DNA of 64,000 bases from Actinopolyspora saharensis (GCF_900100925.1 NZ_FNKO01000001.1:1364001-1428000); one strand, 5' to 3'; numbered from the stretch's first letter, positions 43,236-52,175 are shown. Made by a program: numbers and translations. Notes: generated by a model from the sequence alone, not told the origin.

Positions 43236-44456
43236 ATGGGAGACAGACGCACACTACCGCCGTCCAACCTCGACGGAGCTCAGCTGGAGCAGATGCGCTC
43301 CTGGGTCAACAGCGGCAAGGGCGCCGAGGCGCTGTCCGAGAAGTCCGCGCGGTGGCGCGCGGAGGAGAAGTACATGCGCGACCTCGCCACCCGCGTCAAG
43401 GACCGGCTCAAGCGGGCCGGGGCCGTGACCGAGTCCAAGGGCAACGAAGCCATGCAGAACGCCATGTCGCCGGTGGTGCTGTGGACCGAGGTGGCTGCCG
43501 ACAACGCGCTGGCCGAGGCGGAGCGGATGGAGGAGCAGGCCCAGGCGTTCAGCAAGGTGCAGTCCTCCGTTCCCGCCGCGTCCGAGGAGAAGCCGGTCCC
43601 GGAGGAGAACTTCTTCGGCCAGGCCTGGGCCGGGCTCACCGGCGGCAAAACCGACAACGAGCAGGCGCTGGCACACAACGAGAAGCTGCGTCAGGACGCG
43701 GTCACCGCATTCAAGTCCTATGACGGCGCCTCGCAGACCACGATCAGCGCCACCCCGACTTTCACCTCTCCCCCGGAAGGCGGAGTGGAGACCGGAACGC
43801 GGTCCGGTTCGAACCCCGAGGTCGGCGGCACCGGCCCGGGAACCGGTTCGGGCGGAACCGGCACCCCCGCGGGCACCCGCAGCTCCTGGTCCGGGACTCT
43901 CGACCCGAGCGGCTCCGGCAGCGGAGCGGGCACCGGCGCTGCCGGACAGTCGGTGGGCAGGCCCGGCGCGGGCACCGCTCCCCCGGCGGGCAGTCACTCC
44001 GCCTGGCAGAACCCGTCCGCGAGCGGGACTCCCGGATACGGGCAGGGCGGCACCCCCGGCGCTTCCCAGGGCTCCGGGCGCGTGGCCGGCGGCAGCGGTG
44101 TCGTGGGCGGCACCGGACGCGCCCCCGGAAGCCGGATCCCGGTGCGCGGACTCGGCTCCGGCGCGGGCGCCGGAACGGGATCGGGAGTCGGACGCGGTGC
44201 CGGTTCGGGAGCCGGCCGCGGCTTCGGCCCCGGTGGGCAGTCCGGTGTCGGCCGCGCCTCGACCGCTGCTCCCACCGGAGGGGCCACCGCTTCGGGCTCC
44301 GGAGGCGCCCGCGGCGGCGCTGCAGGTGCCCCGCGCGGCGGTGGTCAGCAGGGCGAGGAGGACGAGGAGCACGAGACGCCGAGCTACCTCGTCGGCGACT
44401 ACGGCTACTTCGACGGCGACCTGCCGCGCGTGGCCCCGCCGGTGATCGGCGAGTAA
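43236..44456 (+). CDS. PPE-like protein with Gly/Ser-rich region
   Basis: A 406-aa protein. The N-terminal about 150 residues form long helices typical of PPE/WXG-like ESX substrates (QLEQMRSWVNSGKGAEALSE, KYMRDLATRVKDRLKRAGAV, PVVLWTEVAADNALAEAERMEEQ). The following about 220 residues are low-complexity Gly/Ser/Thr/Ala. It ends in a short acidic, aromatic tail (EDEEHETPSYLVGDYGYFDGD). No signal peptide is present, consistent with ESX export. Its position next to a PE-like gene and EspG is the standard PE-PPE-EspG logic. Confidence 0.78.
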   Translation: MGDRRTLPPSNLDGAQLEQMRSWVNSGKGAEALSEKSARWRAEEKYMRDLATRVKDRLKRAGAVTESKGNEAMQNAMSPVVLWTEVAADNALAEAERMEEQAQAFSKVQSSVPAASEEKPVPEENFFGQAWAGLTGGKTDNEQALAHNEKLRQDAVTAFKSYDGASQTTISATPTFTSPPEGGVETGTRSGSNPEVGGTGPGTGSGGTGTPAGTRSSWSGTLDPSGSGSGAGTGAAGQSVGRPGAGTAPPAGSHSAWQNPSASGTPGYGQGGTPGASQGSGRVAGGSGVVGGTGRAPGSRIPVRGLGSGAGAGTGSGVGRGAGSGAGRGFGPGGQSGVGRASTAAPTGGATASGSGGARGGAAGAPRGGGQQGEEDEEHETPSYLVGDYGYFDGDLPRVAPPVIGE

Positions 44457-44541
44457 GCGCCCCGACGAGCCAGCGCTTCCCGCACGCACGGCCGAGCACG
44501 GCGCCGGGATCCTCCCCGGCGCCACGTATCCCGCGGAGACC

Positions 44542-45324
44542 ATGAACATCGAACTTTCCGAGCAGGCCTTCCACCTCGCCTGGCAGCACTTCCGGCTCGG
44601 CACCAAGCCGCTCCTGCTGAACGTCCTCCCGGAGGGCATCACCGAACAAGAACGCCGCGACACCGAGCAGCGAGCCGGGCAAGAGCTGCGCCGGCTCGGT
44701 TTCGGCGACCGGGACGCCGAGGACGACATCTCCGGGGTGTTCTTCCCGCTGAACCACTACCGGATCTCCTTCGACCTGGTGCACCGCTACCTCACCGAGG
44801 AGGGCGAGCACCGCCGCGCCGCGCTGGCCGCGGTCGGACCGGGCAGCTCCGCGCTGGTGGTGCGGGAGTCCGGTGTGGTGCGGATGCGTCAACTGCGTTC
44901 CGCCGACGCACCGCACCGCTCCGTGGTGGAGGTGCTCTCCGGGCTGAGTCCCGGACCGGGCAAGGCCGTGTCGGTGCCGAGCGAGCAGCTCGACGCCGCC
45001 GCTGCCGAGGCGGGCGACTCCGACCGCGCGATGCGCGAGGCGCTGCTGCGCCGCGGGGTGCGCCGGGACGACGCGAGCGCGCTGGTCGACATGGCCGGTG
45101 GCGAGCGCGTGGGCTACGCCCAGTTCGGAGCCGCGCGGATGGACCAGCGCGGAAACCGCTTCCGCTCGGACATGGTCAGCAACTGCTTCGCCACCACCAA
45201 GGGCTGGTACCTGATGGAGGAGACCCGCCGCAGCGGCCAGGCCTGGACCACCTTCGCACCGATCGACCACGGCCGGATGACCGAGCGGGTGCGCGAGCTG
45301 AGCAAGACCATCGTGGTCGATTGA
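44542..45324 (+). CDS. espG: EspG-family ESX secretion chaperone
   Basis: A 260-aa cytosolic protein of the EspG family that binds PE-PPE dimers and keeps them soluble for ESX export. Conserved features include ELSEQAFHLAWQHFRLG at the start, the central GSSALVVRESGVVRMRQL strands and the C-terminal FAPIDHGRMTERVRELSKTIV helix. The ATG is chosen as the first codon matching the family start. It closes the cluster; no EccC/EccD core genes occur in this window, so this is a satellite ESX module. Confidence 0.88.
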   Translation: MNIELSEQAFHLAWQHFRLGTKPLLLNVLPEGITEQERRDTEQRAGQELRRLGFGDRDAEDDISGVFFPLNHYRISFDLVHRYLTEEGEHRRAALAAVGPGSSALVVRESGVVRMRQLRSADAPHRSVVEVLSGLSPGPGKAVSVPSEQLDAAAAEAGDSDRAMREALLRRGVRRDDASALVDMAGGERVGYAQFGAARMDQRGNRFRSDMVSNCFATTKGWYLMEETRRSGQAWTTFAPIDHGRMTERVRELSKTIVVD

Positions 45325-45390
45325 TCCTTTCGGCAAGCACCTCTTGGAGAGTGCTCGGGTTGGTTTGCTCAGGTGGTTGCGTAGGGGAAC

Positions 45391-45477
45391 CTCAGTCGGG
45401 GCCTCGCTGCGGGTGCCCCGACATCGGGTAGCGACCTACACAACGTCGGGACCGTCCTCGCGAGACCCGCGACTGAG
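45391..45477 (+). repeat. Structured intergenic repeat, copy 1
   Basis: A multi-stem palindromic element. Outer arms CTCAGTCG (45391-45398)/CGACTGAG (45470-45477), CTCGC (45403-45407)/GCGAG (45460-45464), and inner stem CCCGAC (45417-45422)/GTCGGG (45445-45450) enclose a conserved loop containing TAGCGACCTACACAAC. It is found again, inverted, at 63871-63961, with different but still complementary outer arms. It lies 66 bp after espG. Confidence 0.75.
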
Positions 45478-45591
45478 ACCCCCCGGCGGTGCCGACCGCG
45501 TAGGTGGGCGAAAGCGGCTGGCGCCGCTTGTCCCGCAACCGCCCCGACCGACCGGGGGCTCGCCCGATCCGTGCAGCCCCGGGCGGGACGC

Positions 45592-45819
45592 TCACCCCGC
45601 GGCGACGGCCCGCTCGGACAGGTGCGCGGCGGCCTCCTGCAGATCAACGCGGTACAGCTCGTCCAGCCAGAACAGCGTGTCCAGCAGCTCGTGCAGCTGG
45701 CCGGTTCCCACGCTCAGCACGGCCTCCCCCTGGCGCAGCTCCAGCCTCCGCGGCCCGGACATGGCCAGATACACCGGCGCGTGCTCGTGCTCGCCTGCCA
45801 CGACCCAGTGCGCGTTCAT
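45592..45819 (-). CDS. Small conserved hypothetical protein (75 aa)
   Basis: Starts MNAHWVVAGEHEHAPVYLAMSG, followed by PRRLELRQGEAVLSVGTGQLHELLDTLFWLDELYRVDLQEAAAHL. A ribosome binding site AGGAGG lies eight bases upstream of the ATG. It is predicted soluble alpha/beta. It is divergent from the XRE/DUF5753 regulator, an arrangement common for small partner genes of such regulators in actinobacteria. Function unknown. Confidence 0.7.
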   Translation of the reverse strand: MNAHWVVAGEHEHAPVYLAMSGPRRLELRQGEAVLSVGTGQLHELLDTLFWLDELYRVDLQEAAAHLSERAVAAG

Positions 45820-45980
45820 CTCGTCTCCTCCTGATCGGGTCGGTGATCGCTTCCCGGTCGAGCACGCTCGACGGACTCCCCGCGGGCACGCAACGACACT
45901 TTCGTGTGATCACGGTTCCTTGCCCAGTGGGCAACCCGCCAGGGTTTTTCCGACAGCGCCCGGCGAGGGAAGGAGCGATC

Positions 45981-46862
45981 GTGGAAGAGCGCAGAGGGGT
46001 TCCGGCACGCGTCAGACGGGTCTCCGGGGAGCTGCGGGAGCTGCGGGGACGCACCGGGCTCAGCGCCGCCGAGGTGTCCCAGTCCCTGGGGATCTCGATG
46101 AGCAAGCTCAGCCGGATGGAAACGGGGGCGCGCGGGCTGGCGGCCGACGACGTCTCGGCTCTGCTCGGGCTGTACCGCGTGCCGGCCCGGCGTCGCGAGG
46201 AGATCCTGGCGCTGGTGCGCAACGGCGGCGACCGCAACTGGTGGCAGGTCCAGGACGCCGCCCTGCCCGCGCTGTGGCAGGACCTGATGCGTTTCGAGGA
46301 GGAGGCCACCGCGCTCCACAGCTGGGAAACGCAGTTCGTCCCCGGACTGCTGCAGACGGACGAGTACGCCGAGGCCGTCATCCGCGGCACCACTCACGAG
46401 CTGCCGGAGCACGAGATCGAACGCCTGGTCAGCGCCCGCATCGGCAGGCAGGCGGTGCTGCTCGGCGCGCACGCGCCGCGGCTGGAGGTGCTGCTGGACG
46501 AGCCGGTGTTGCGCCGCCCCACGGCCGAACCCGGCGTCATGCGCAGGCAGCTGCTGCGGCTGGCCGAAAGCAATCGGCGCCCCAACGTCACCGTCCGGGT
46601 GGTCCCGCTCAGCGCGGGCATCCACCCCGGCATGGAGGGGCCGTTCGTGCTGCTGGAGTACGGCCAGCAGCCGAACCTGGTGTATCTGGAGCACCGGGGC
46701 AACAGCGCGTTCCTGGAGGAGCCCGAGCACGTCGCGGCCACGGGAAGGTCCCTGCGGTGGTTGCGCGAACTCGCGCTTTCCCCGGATGATTCCAGCGAGA
46801 TCATCGCGCGTTCCGCCGATGACCCCGCGATCAGCGAAGGAGCGAGCACGTGGACACCGTGA
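45981..46862 (+). CDS. XRE-family regulator with DUF5753 domain
   Basis: A 293-aa protein. The N-terminal helix-turn-helix (residues about 13-66) reads LRELRGRTGLSAAEVSQSLG and ISMSKLSRMETGARGL. The C-terminal DUF5753 sensory domain is typical (LHSWETQFVPGLLQTDEYAEAVI, GPFVLLEYGQQPNLVYLEHRGNSAFLEE). The GTG follows GGGAAGGAGCG. Its stop overlaps the start of the DUF397 gene, the classical actinobacterial pair (as in WhiJ/AbaA-like loci) that affects development and secondary metabolism. Confidence 0.9.
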   Translation: MEERRGVPARVRRVSGELRELRGRTGLSAAEVSQSLGISMSKLSRMETGARGLAADDVSALLGLYRVPARRREEILALVRNGGDRNWWQVQDAALPALWQDLMRFEEEATALHSWETQFVPGLLQTDEYAEAVIRGTTHELPEHEIERLVSARIGRQAVLLGAHAPRLEVLLDEPVLRRPTAEPGVMRRQLLRLAESNRRPNVTVRVVPLSAGIHPGMEGPFVLLEYGQQPNLVYLEHRGNSAFLEEPEHVAATGRSLRWLRELALSPDDSSEIIARSADDPAISEGASTWTP

Positions 46863-47041
46863 CCAACTGGCGCAAGAGCAGCCGCAGCAGCAGCCAGGCC
46901 AACTGCGTGGAAGTCGCGTTCACCGAGCACGGCATCGCCACGCGGGACTCCAAGCACCCGCACGGCGATTCGCTGCTGTTCCCCCGTGCCCGGTGGAACG
47001 ACTTCCTGCGCAGCCTGGACCACGCGCACCCCGGGACCTGA
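46850..47041 (+). CDS. DUF397 protein
   Basis: A 63-aa protein with the canonical DUF397 pattern TNWRKSSRSSSQANCVEVAF, then GIATRDSKHPHGDSLLFPRARWNDFL. These small proteins act with a linked XRE/DUF5753 regulator, probably as antagonists or modulators in a toxin-antitoxin-like pair. The GTG start lies 13 bp inside the end of the upstream regulator, so translation is coupled. Confidence 0.92.
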   Translation: MDTVTNWRKSSRSSSQANCVEVAFTEHGIATRDSKHPHGDSLLFPRARWNDFLRSLDHAHPGT

Positions 47042-47086
47042 AGCCGCTCGCAGGCGACATCGACGCCAGGTCCCGGTGTCACTTCC

Positions 47087-48802
47087 TCACCGCTGCTCGG
47101 CGGCGGCCTGTTCCGAATCGGCCCGATCCGAATCGGCCCGATCCGAGTCGGCTTGCTCCGGCTCGGCCTGCTCCGGGGCGGCCTGCGTCCCCTGATCGGA
47201 GGTCTCCTCCGCGGAGGCCGCGGTGCTCGTGCTCGCCTTGCCCGGCAGGAAGAACCAGGCGATCAGCGCGGCGACCGCGATCAACCCTGCCGCGGCCAGG
47301 TAGGCCACCTGGGAGGCCTCCATCCAGGCCCGCGAGACGTCCTGGGCGAGCTGCTGTCCCCGCTCACCCAGCGACCGGGCCACCATCATCCCGCCCGGCA
47401 GCGAGTCCTCGGCGGTCTGGCGCGCCTGCTCGGGCAGCCCGGTCAGCGAATCGGAGATGCGGGCGGCGTAGCTGCCACCGAGCACGCTGCCCAGCACCGC
47501 CACACCCAGCGACGCTCCGACCTCGCGGGTGACGTCGTTGGTGGCCGAGCCCATGCCCGCGCGCTCCTTGGGCACGTTGGCCATCAGCTGGTCGGTCGCC
47601 GGGGCCATGGCCAGCGACATGCCCGCAGCCGTGCAGGACAGCGGCAGCAGGATGTGCCAGTAGGTGGAGTCCGCGGTCAACGTGCTCAACCCGGCCATTC
47701 CGACGGCCGCCAGCAGCAGCCCACCCGCGATGGTGTTGCGCGGCCCGAATCGCCCCACGATCTTGGACACCTGCGGCGCGATCAGGACCATCATCACCGA
47801 CATCGGCAGCATCGCGGTGGAGGCCGTCAGCGGCGAGTAGCCGAACACGATCTGCAGGGTCTGGCTCAGCGCGAAGAACACGCCGATCATGGCGAAGAAC
47901 ACCAGGGTCAGCGCCACGGCCGAGGCCGAGAACCCGCTGCTGCGGAACAACCGCACGTCCAGCATCGGGTCCTTCTGCCGCCGCTCCCACAGCACGAACA
48001 GGGCCAGCAGCACCAGGCCGAGCGCCACCATGGACAGCGTGCGCGCGGAGAGCCAGCCGACGTGCTGGGCCTCGATCAGCGCGTAGACGGCGATGGTGAT
48101 GCCCGCCGTGGACAGCAGTGCACCGAGCAGGTCCAGCCCGCCGTGACCGCCCTCGGTTCCGGTGTGGGCCGGGATGTAGCGGATTCCGGCGATCACCCCC
48201 ACGATCACGACCGGAACGTTGATGACGAAGACGGACTCCCAGGAGAAGTACTCCAGCAGCAGCCCGGCGAGCACGGGGCCGAGAGCACTGCCCGCGCCCG
48301 AGACCGCAGCCCAGATCCCGACCGCCTTGGTGCGCTCCCCGCTCGGGAAGACGCTGGTCAGAATGGACAGCGTGACCGGCATGATCATCGCGCCGCCCAC
48401 ACCGAGCAGCCCGCGGGCGGCTATCATCTCCGCGCTGGATCCGACGAACAGCCAGACGTAGGCCGAGACCAGGCCGAACAGCACCATGCCCGCCTGCAGC
48501 ATCCACTTGCGCCCGTAGCGGTCGGCGATGGACGAACTGGTGAACAGCAACCCGGCGAAGACCAGGGCGTACGAGTCGGAGAACCACTGCTGCGCGGCGG
48601 TGGAGGCATCGAGCGCACGCGAGAGCTGGGGCAGTGCGACACTGAGCGAGGTGTTGGCGAGCATGGTCGCCGACAGCGCCAGGCACAGCACCAGCAGTGT
48701 CGCCCATCTGCGCCGGTACACCGTTACGTCGATACCTTCGGCAATCGCCCCCTGCTCCCCCGTGCTCGGTTTCGATTCAGCGGCGGCTCCGCCGTTGGAC
48801 AT
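47087..48802 (-). CDS. DHA2-type multidrug efflux MFS transporter
   Basis: A 571-aa drug:H+ antiporter with about 14 hydrophobic segments. It has motif A-like IADRYGRKWMLQAGMVLFGL, motif C GAGSALGPVLAGLLLEYFSWESVFVI (split here as GAGSALGPVLAGLLL) and WFSDSYALVFAGLLFTSSSI. The C-terminus is a repetitive acidic/Gln-rich tail with DRADSDRADSEQ repeats. The ATG at 48802 has AAGGAG six bases upstream. It is divergent from a TetR gene with a perfect palindrome between them, the standard drug-inducible pump arrangement. Confidence 0.92.
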   Translation of the reverse strand: MSNGGAAAESKPSTGEQGAIAEGIDVTVYRRRWATLLVLCLALSATMLANTSLSVALPQLSRALDASTAAQQWFSDSYALVFAGLLFTSSSIADRYGRKWMLQAGMVLFGLVSAYVWLFVGSSAEMIAARGLLGVGGAMIMPVTLSILTSVFPSGERTKAVGIWAAVSGAGSALGPVLAGLLLEYFSWESVFVINVPVVIVGVIAGIRYIPAHTGTEGGHGGLDLLGALLSTAGITIAVYALIEAQHVGWLSARTLSMVALGLVLLALFVLWERRQKDPMLDVRLFRSSGFSASAVALTLVFFAMIGVFFALSQTLQIVFGYSPLTASTAMLPMSVMMVLIAPQVSKIVGRFGPRNTIAGGLLLAAVGMAGLSTLTADSTYWHILLPLSCTAAGMSLAMAPATDQLMANVPKERAGMGSATNDVTREVGASLGVAVLGSVLGGSYAARISDSLTGLPEQARQTAEDSLPGGMMVARSLGERGQQLAQDVSRAWMEASQVAYLAAAGLIAVAALIAWFFLPGKASTSTAASAEETSDQGTQAAPEQAEPEQADSDRADSDRADSEQAAAEQR

Positions 48803-48829
48803 ACGCACTCCTTTCTCCTACAACAGAAT

Positions 48830-48845
48830 ATGGCAGTACTGCCAT
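48830..48845. promoter_or_regulatory. TetR operator palindrome
   Basis: ATGGCAGTACTGCCAT is a perfect 16-bp palindrome in the divergent gap between the MFS exporter and the TetR regulator, 28 bp from the exporter ATG. It is probably bound by the TetR dimer to repress both genes. Confidence 0.75.
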
Positions 48846-48906
48846 TTGGCATAAGTGACAATAGGCACAGTTGACGCTGCGCTGCGACTTCCAGGAAGCT
48901 GACACC

Positions 48907-49593
48907 ATGACCAGCGTTGCGGCCTTTCCGGCCGAAGGACCCGAGGTGCGGGGCAGAAGAGCGCTCAAGGCCGCCAGGACCCGAGCGGGCATCGAAGCGG
49001 CGGCCCTGAAGCTCTTCCGCGAGCAGGGGTTCGAAGCCACCACGATCGAGCAGATCTCCCGAGCCGCCGACATAGCCCCGCGAACCTTCTTCCGCTACTT
49101 CCCCAGCAAGGACGCGGTGCTGTTCGGCGACCTCAGCGGCGAGCTGGAACGCGTGCGCGAAGCGCTGAACGAGCGCACCGGCGACGAGCACCCCATGCAC
49201 GCGCTCGCCGTGGCGATGCTCGACGCCACCGACCGCATCGAGGTGGACCGCGAGCAGCACCTCATGCGCGCGGAACTGCTCAACGCGCTGGACTCCACCG
49301 GCGAGTACGAGATGCACCTGATGCGGCAGCGCTGGATGCAGGACATGGCCGAGCTCGTCGCCGAGTACCTGGGAACCGACCAGCGGTGCGACCCGCGCCC
49401 CGGAGCGTGGTCGATGACCATGGTCTCCTGCTTCGGCGCCGCGATGCACTCCTGGCTGGCCCGCGAGGACGGGACCACGCTGCGCGAGATCTTCTCCGAG
49501 GTGCTCGACAGCACCGCCCAGGGACTGACCCAGGCGGCGGACCGGGCCAAACGCGACCAGGACACCCGCGCCGACACCACCCCGGCGCGGTGA
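48907..49593 (+). CDS. TetR-family repressor of the MFS exporter
   Basis: A 228-aa TetR regulator. The DNA-binding domain (about residues 21-67) is ARTRAGIEAAALKLFREQGF, then TIEQISRAADIAPRTFFRYF and PSKDAVLF. The C-terminal MftR-like domain (RAELLNALDSTGEYEMHLMRQRWM) is of the type that senses hydrophobic ligands. The ATG at 48907 is used rather than a frame extension of 12 codons upstream. It is divergent from the exporter, with a palindromic operator between. Confidence 0.9.
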   Translation: MTSVAAFPAEGPEVRGRRALKAARTRAGIEAAALKLFREQGFEATTIEQISRAADIAPRTFFRYFPSKDAVLFGDLSGELERVREALNERTGDEHPMHALAVAMLDATDRIEVDREQHLMRAELLNALDSTGEYEMHLMRQRWMQDMAELVAEYLGTDQRCDPRPGAWSMTMVSCFGAAMHSWLAREDGTTLREIFSEVLDSTAQGLTQAADRAKRDQDTRADTTPAR

Positions 49594-49626
49594 AACGCGC
49601 CTCAGCGCCGCGGAAACCGGCCGGGC

Positions 49627-50385
49627 TCACCCCGCCCCGGCGTCCGCGACCGCCGTCGCGCACAACTCGTAGGCCCGGCGAACGGTGTCGTCGAGATCCT
49701 CCACCCCGGCCCGCGCCACGATCGCGTCCAGCTCGCTCAACCCGGCCCTGCTCAGCAGCCGCTTCTCGTTGGTGATCCACTCTCCGCGAGCGGCCAGCAC
49801 GGCGTGCGCGCTCTGCGCGGCCGCCTGGGTCAGCAGCGCGGTGCACTGCGCCAGCCTGCCGTGGGGTGCGTGGTTGGCCCGCGCGTACTCGAAGACCATC
49901 TCGGCAAAGCCCCACCAGGTGCGGCGGGCGTGCTCACGCAGCGGTTCGGGAAACTCCGGCCGCGGGAGCTCGCCGCGCAGCACCCGGTTGCTCGCCAACT
50001 CGGCCAGCAGGAGGTACGACGGGATGCCCGCCAGGTGGAACAGCAGCGGCTCGTGGCGGAAGCGCCCCGACCGGGCCTCGACGAGTTCGTGCTCGATCAC
50101 GTTCAGATCGCGGAAGTGCACGTCCACGGGGCGCTCCTCGATGCGCAGCCACGCTCCCCCATCGAAGATCCCGCCCCACGCGCCGAGCTCGGAGACCTCG
50201 CCCGGCCAGCCGACGTCCCGCAGGTCCTGCGGGTCGAACCGGCCGCGGTAGTAGATCGCGAAGTCCCAGTCGCTGTCCGCACGGTGGGTGCCGAGCGCCC
50301 TGGAACCGCCGAGCGAAACAGCGCGCACTCCGGCGAGCCCGGCCAGCCGGTCCGCGACGCGCTGCGCGAAGGAGTCCTCGTCCAT
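49627..50385 (-). CDS. Nucleotidyltransferase-fold protein
   Basis: A 252-aa protein with the minimal nucleotidyltransferase motif SLGGSRALGTHRADSDWDFAIYYRG (GGSRA...G...SDWD) followed by a second Asp region (PVDVHFRDLN). This is the MNT/KNTase-like fold that transfers nucleotides to small molecules or proteins. The C-terminal helical part (LTQAAAQSAHAVLAARGEWITNEKRLL) resembles the DUF4037-like substrate domain. The ATG at 50385 fits the domain start; a GTG at 50439 overlapping the selD stop (GTGA) is an alternative and would couple it to selD. Substrate unknown. Confidence 0.82.
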   Translation of the reverse strand: MDEDSFAQRVADRLAGLAGVRAVSLGGSRALGTHRADSDWDFAIYYRGRFDPQDLRDVGWPGEVSELGAWGGIFDGGAWLRIEERPVDVHFRDLNVIEHELVEARSGRFRHEPLLFHLAGIPSYLLLAELASNRVLRGELPRPEFPEPLREHARRTWWGFAEMVFEYARANHAPHGRLAQCTALLTQAAAQSAHAVLAARGEWITNEKRLLSRAGLSELDAIVARAGVEDLDDTVRRAYELCATAVADAGAG

Positions 50386-50435
50386 CCCGGGGATGCTCGC
50401 ACGAACCCGGCGACGAGCGCCGCTGATTTTTCCGC

Positions 50436-51443
50436 TCACCGCACGGTGATCTCGTGCTCCGCGCGCTCCACGAGCTCACCGATCACCGGAGCCCCGGGAA
50501 TCTCGCCCGCCACGAGCAGCCCGCCCGAGGTCTGCGCGTCGGCCAGCAGCAGCGCCTCGTGCTCGTCCACCGCGGACAGCTCGGCGCACCCCTGCACCCA
50601 GTCGAGGTTGCGACGGGTCCCCCCGCTGACGTGACCGCTGCGCACGGCCCACCGCGCCCCCTCCAGGTACGGAACGGCCGACGAGTCCAGCACCGCGGAA
50701 ACCCCGCTGGCCCGGACCAGCTTCCGCAGGTGCCCCAGCAGCCCGAAGCCGGTCACGTCGGTGGCGCAGTCGACACCGGCCGCCACCGCCTGCCGAGCCG
50801 CGCCCTCGTTGAGGGTGGTCATCGTCTCGACCGCCTGGGGGAAGACCTCGCCGGTGGCCTTGTGGCACGTGTTGAGCACCCCGATGCCCAGCGGCTTGGT
50901 CAACGACAGCGGCGTCCCCGGCTTTCCCGTGTCGTTGCGCAGCAGCCCCGAGGCCGAAGCGGTCCCCGTGACCGCCAACCCGTACTTCGGCTCGGGGTCG
51001 TCGACGCTGTGCCCACCGGCCAGCGCGCAGTTCGCGGAAGCGGCGACATCGGCCCCGCCCCGCAGCACCCGCTCGGCCAGCTCCACGGGCAGCACTCCCC
51101 TGGGCCAGCTCAGCAGGTTCACCGCGACCAGCGGCGACGCCCCCATGGCGTACACATCGGACAGGGCGTTGGCCGCGGCGATGCGCCCCCAGTCGTAGGG
51201 ATCGTCCACCACCGGGGTGAAGAAGTCGGTCGTGGCCACGATCGCGGTGTCGCCCTCGAACCGAACGGCAGCGGCGTCGTCCCCGGACTCGAGACCGACC
51301 AGCACCTCACTCTGTCGAGGGAAATTCACTCCCCCGACCATGGATTCCAGCTCGTCCGGCGGGATCTTGCAGGCACATCCGCCACCGTGCGCGTACTGTG
51401 TCAGCCGGTAGGTTTCGCCGATGGGAACCTCGATGTCGGTCAT
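50436..51443 (-). CDS. selD: Selenophosphate synthase
   Basis: A 335-aa enzyme that makes selenophosphate from selenide and ATP. The N-terminal catalytic motif is GGGCACKIPP with Cys23 and Lys26 (equivalent to E. coli Cys17 and Lys20). It is the Cys form, not itself a selenoprotein. The ATP-binding features DDAAAVRFEGDTAIVATTDFFTPVVDDP and the Gly-rich FGLLGHLRKLVRASG are present. The ATG at 51443 is chosen because upstream sequence lacks homology. It is divergent from tRNA-Sec, 60 bp away, and possibly translationally coupled to the nucleotidyltransferase gene. Confidence 0.95.
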   Translation of the reverse strand: MTDIEVPIGETYRLTQYAHGGGCACKIPPDELESMVGGVNFPRQSEVLVGLESGDDAAAVRFEGDTAIVATTDFFTPVVDDPYDWGRIAAANALSDVYAMGASPLVAVNLLSWPRGVLPVELAERVLRGGADVAASANCALAGGHSVDDPEPKYGLAVTGTASASGLLRNDTGKPGTPLSLTKPLGIGVLNTCHKATGEVFPQAVETMTTLNEGAARQAVAAGVDCATDVTGFGLLGHLRKLVRASGVSAVLDSSAVPYLEGARWAVRSGHVSGGTRRNLDWVQGCAELSAVDEHEALLLADAQTSGGLLVAGEIPGAPVIGELVERAEHEITVR

Positions 51444-51503
51444 GGACGTGAACCTAAAACATCGGGCGCTCACCGGCACTCCACGAAAAGGTGAAACGGC
51501 GCT

Positions 51504-51599
51504 GGAGGCGTATGGGTGCCTGGTGGCCCCCGCGGTCTTCAAAACCGACGTGGCCGAGCAACTCGGTCAGGCGGGTTCGATTCCCGTCCGCCTCCGCCA
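51504..51599 (+). tRNA. selC: tRNA-Sec (anticodon TCA)
   Basis: A 96-nt tRNA with CCA encoded. Acceptor stem GGAGGCG (51504-51510) pairs with CGCCTCC (51589-51595), followed by discriminator G and CCA. The anticodon loop CTTCAAA carries TCA (51539-51541). The T arm is GCGGG-TTCGATT-CCCGT. A long variable arm (about 51548-51570) and extended D arm are typical of Sec tRNA. It recognises UGA in fdhA. It lies between selD and the DUF1992 gene. Confidence 0.95.
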
Positions 51600-51635
51600 C
51601 ACCACCACGGCCGGCCAGCACCGGCACCGGGATGC

Positions 51636-52175
51636 TCAGCGCGCACCCCGGCCACGCACGGTCCCGTGCCACCAGCTGCGCAACCTGTCGCGCACCCGCG
51701 TCCGGCCTGCCGGCCCCTCGGGGATCCGGGCGGGCTCGCCCGCGGCAGCGCCCTCGCCGGACCACTCCGAGTCGGCGGCGCGCTGCTGCCTCCACTGCCG
51801 CACCACCTGCTCCACGTCGACCGGACCCACCTTGATCTTCGGGCCGCTCGGTGCGCGCAGCCACTCGACGACGCGAATGTTGAGCTCGTCGACGAGTTCG
51901 CGCACCGCCTGCTCGGAACGCTGCTCGGCCACCCGCTCCGGGAGCCGGTCGATCTCCTTGCGCAGCTGCACCGCAGGTGGCAGCAACGACTCGGTGGACA
52001 GCCCCTCCCGCTCGACGTACTTCTTCACCCAGGCCAGCTCGTCGTCCGGGCTCGGATCCGGCAGCGGTTTCCCCATTCCGGGCAGATCGTCGAAGTCCCC
52101 GCGCTCCCGGGCGACCCGAACCTGACGGTCGATCCAGCTCTCGAAGCTCATCCCCGGAGGTTTGCGTTCGGTCAT
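51636..52175 (-). CDS. DUF1992 (DnaJ homologue subfamily C member 28-like) protein
   Basis: A 179-aa soluble protein with the DUF1992 core SFESWIDRQVRVARERGDFDDLPGMGKPL (start about residue 9), where DDLPGMGKP is diagnostic. The C-terminal half is basic and helical. The domain is associated with DnaJ-like proteins but has no J domain here. The ATG at 52175 gives the usual start just before the domain. It is convergent with tRNA-Sec and shows no clear link to selenium metabolism. Confidence 0.87.
   Translation of the reverse strand: MTERKPPGMSFESWIDRQVRVARERGDFDDLPGMGKPLPDPSPDDELAWVKKYVEREGLSTESLLPPAVQLRKEIDRLPERVAEQRSEQAVRELVDELNIRVVEWLRAPSGPKIKVGPVDVEQVVRQWRQQRAADSEWSGEGAAAGEPARIPEGPAGRTRVRDRLRSWWHGTVRGRGAR

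Noticed and set aside
43254..45336. Long minus-strand frames opposite the PPE-like and EspG genes
   Set aside because: High-GC antisense shadows with repetitive composition; the plus-strand genes have clear family signatures.
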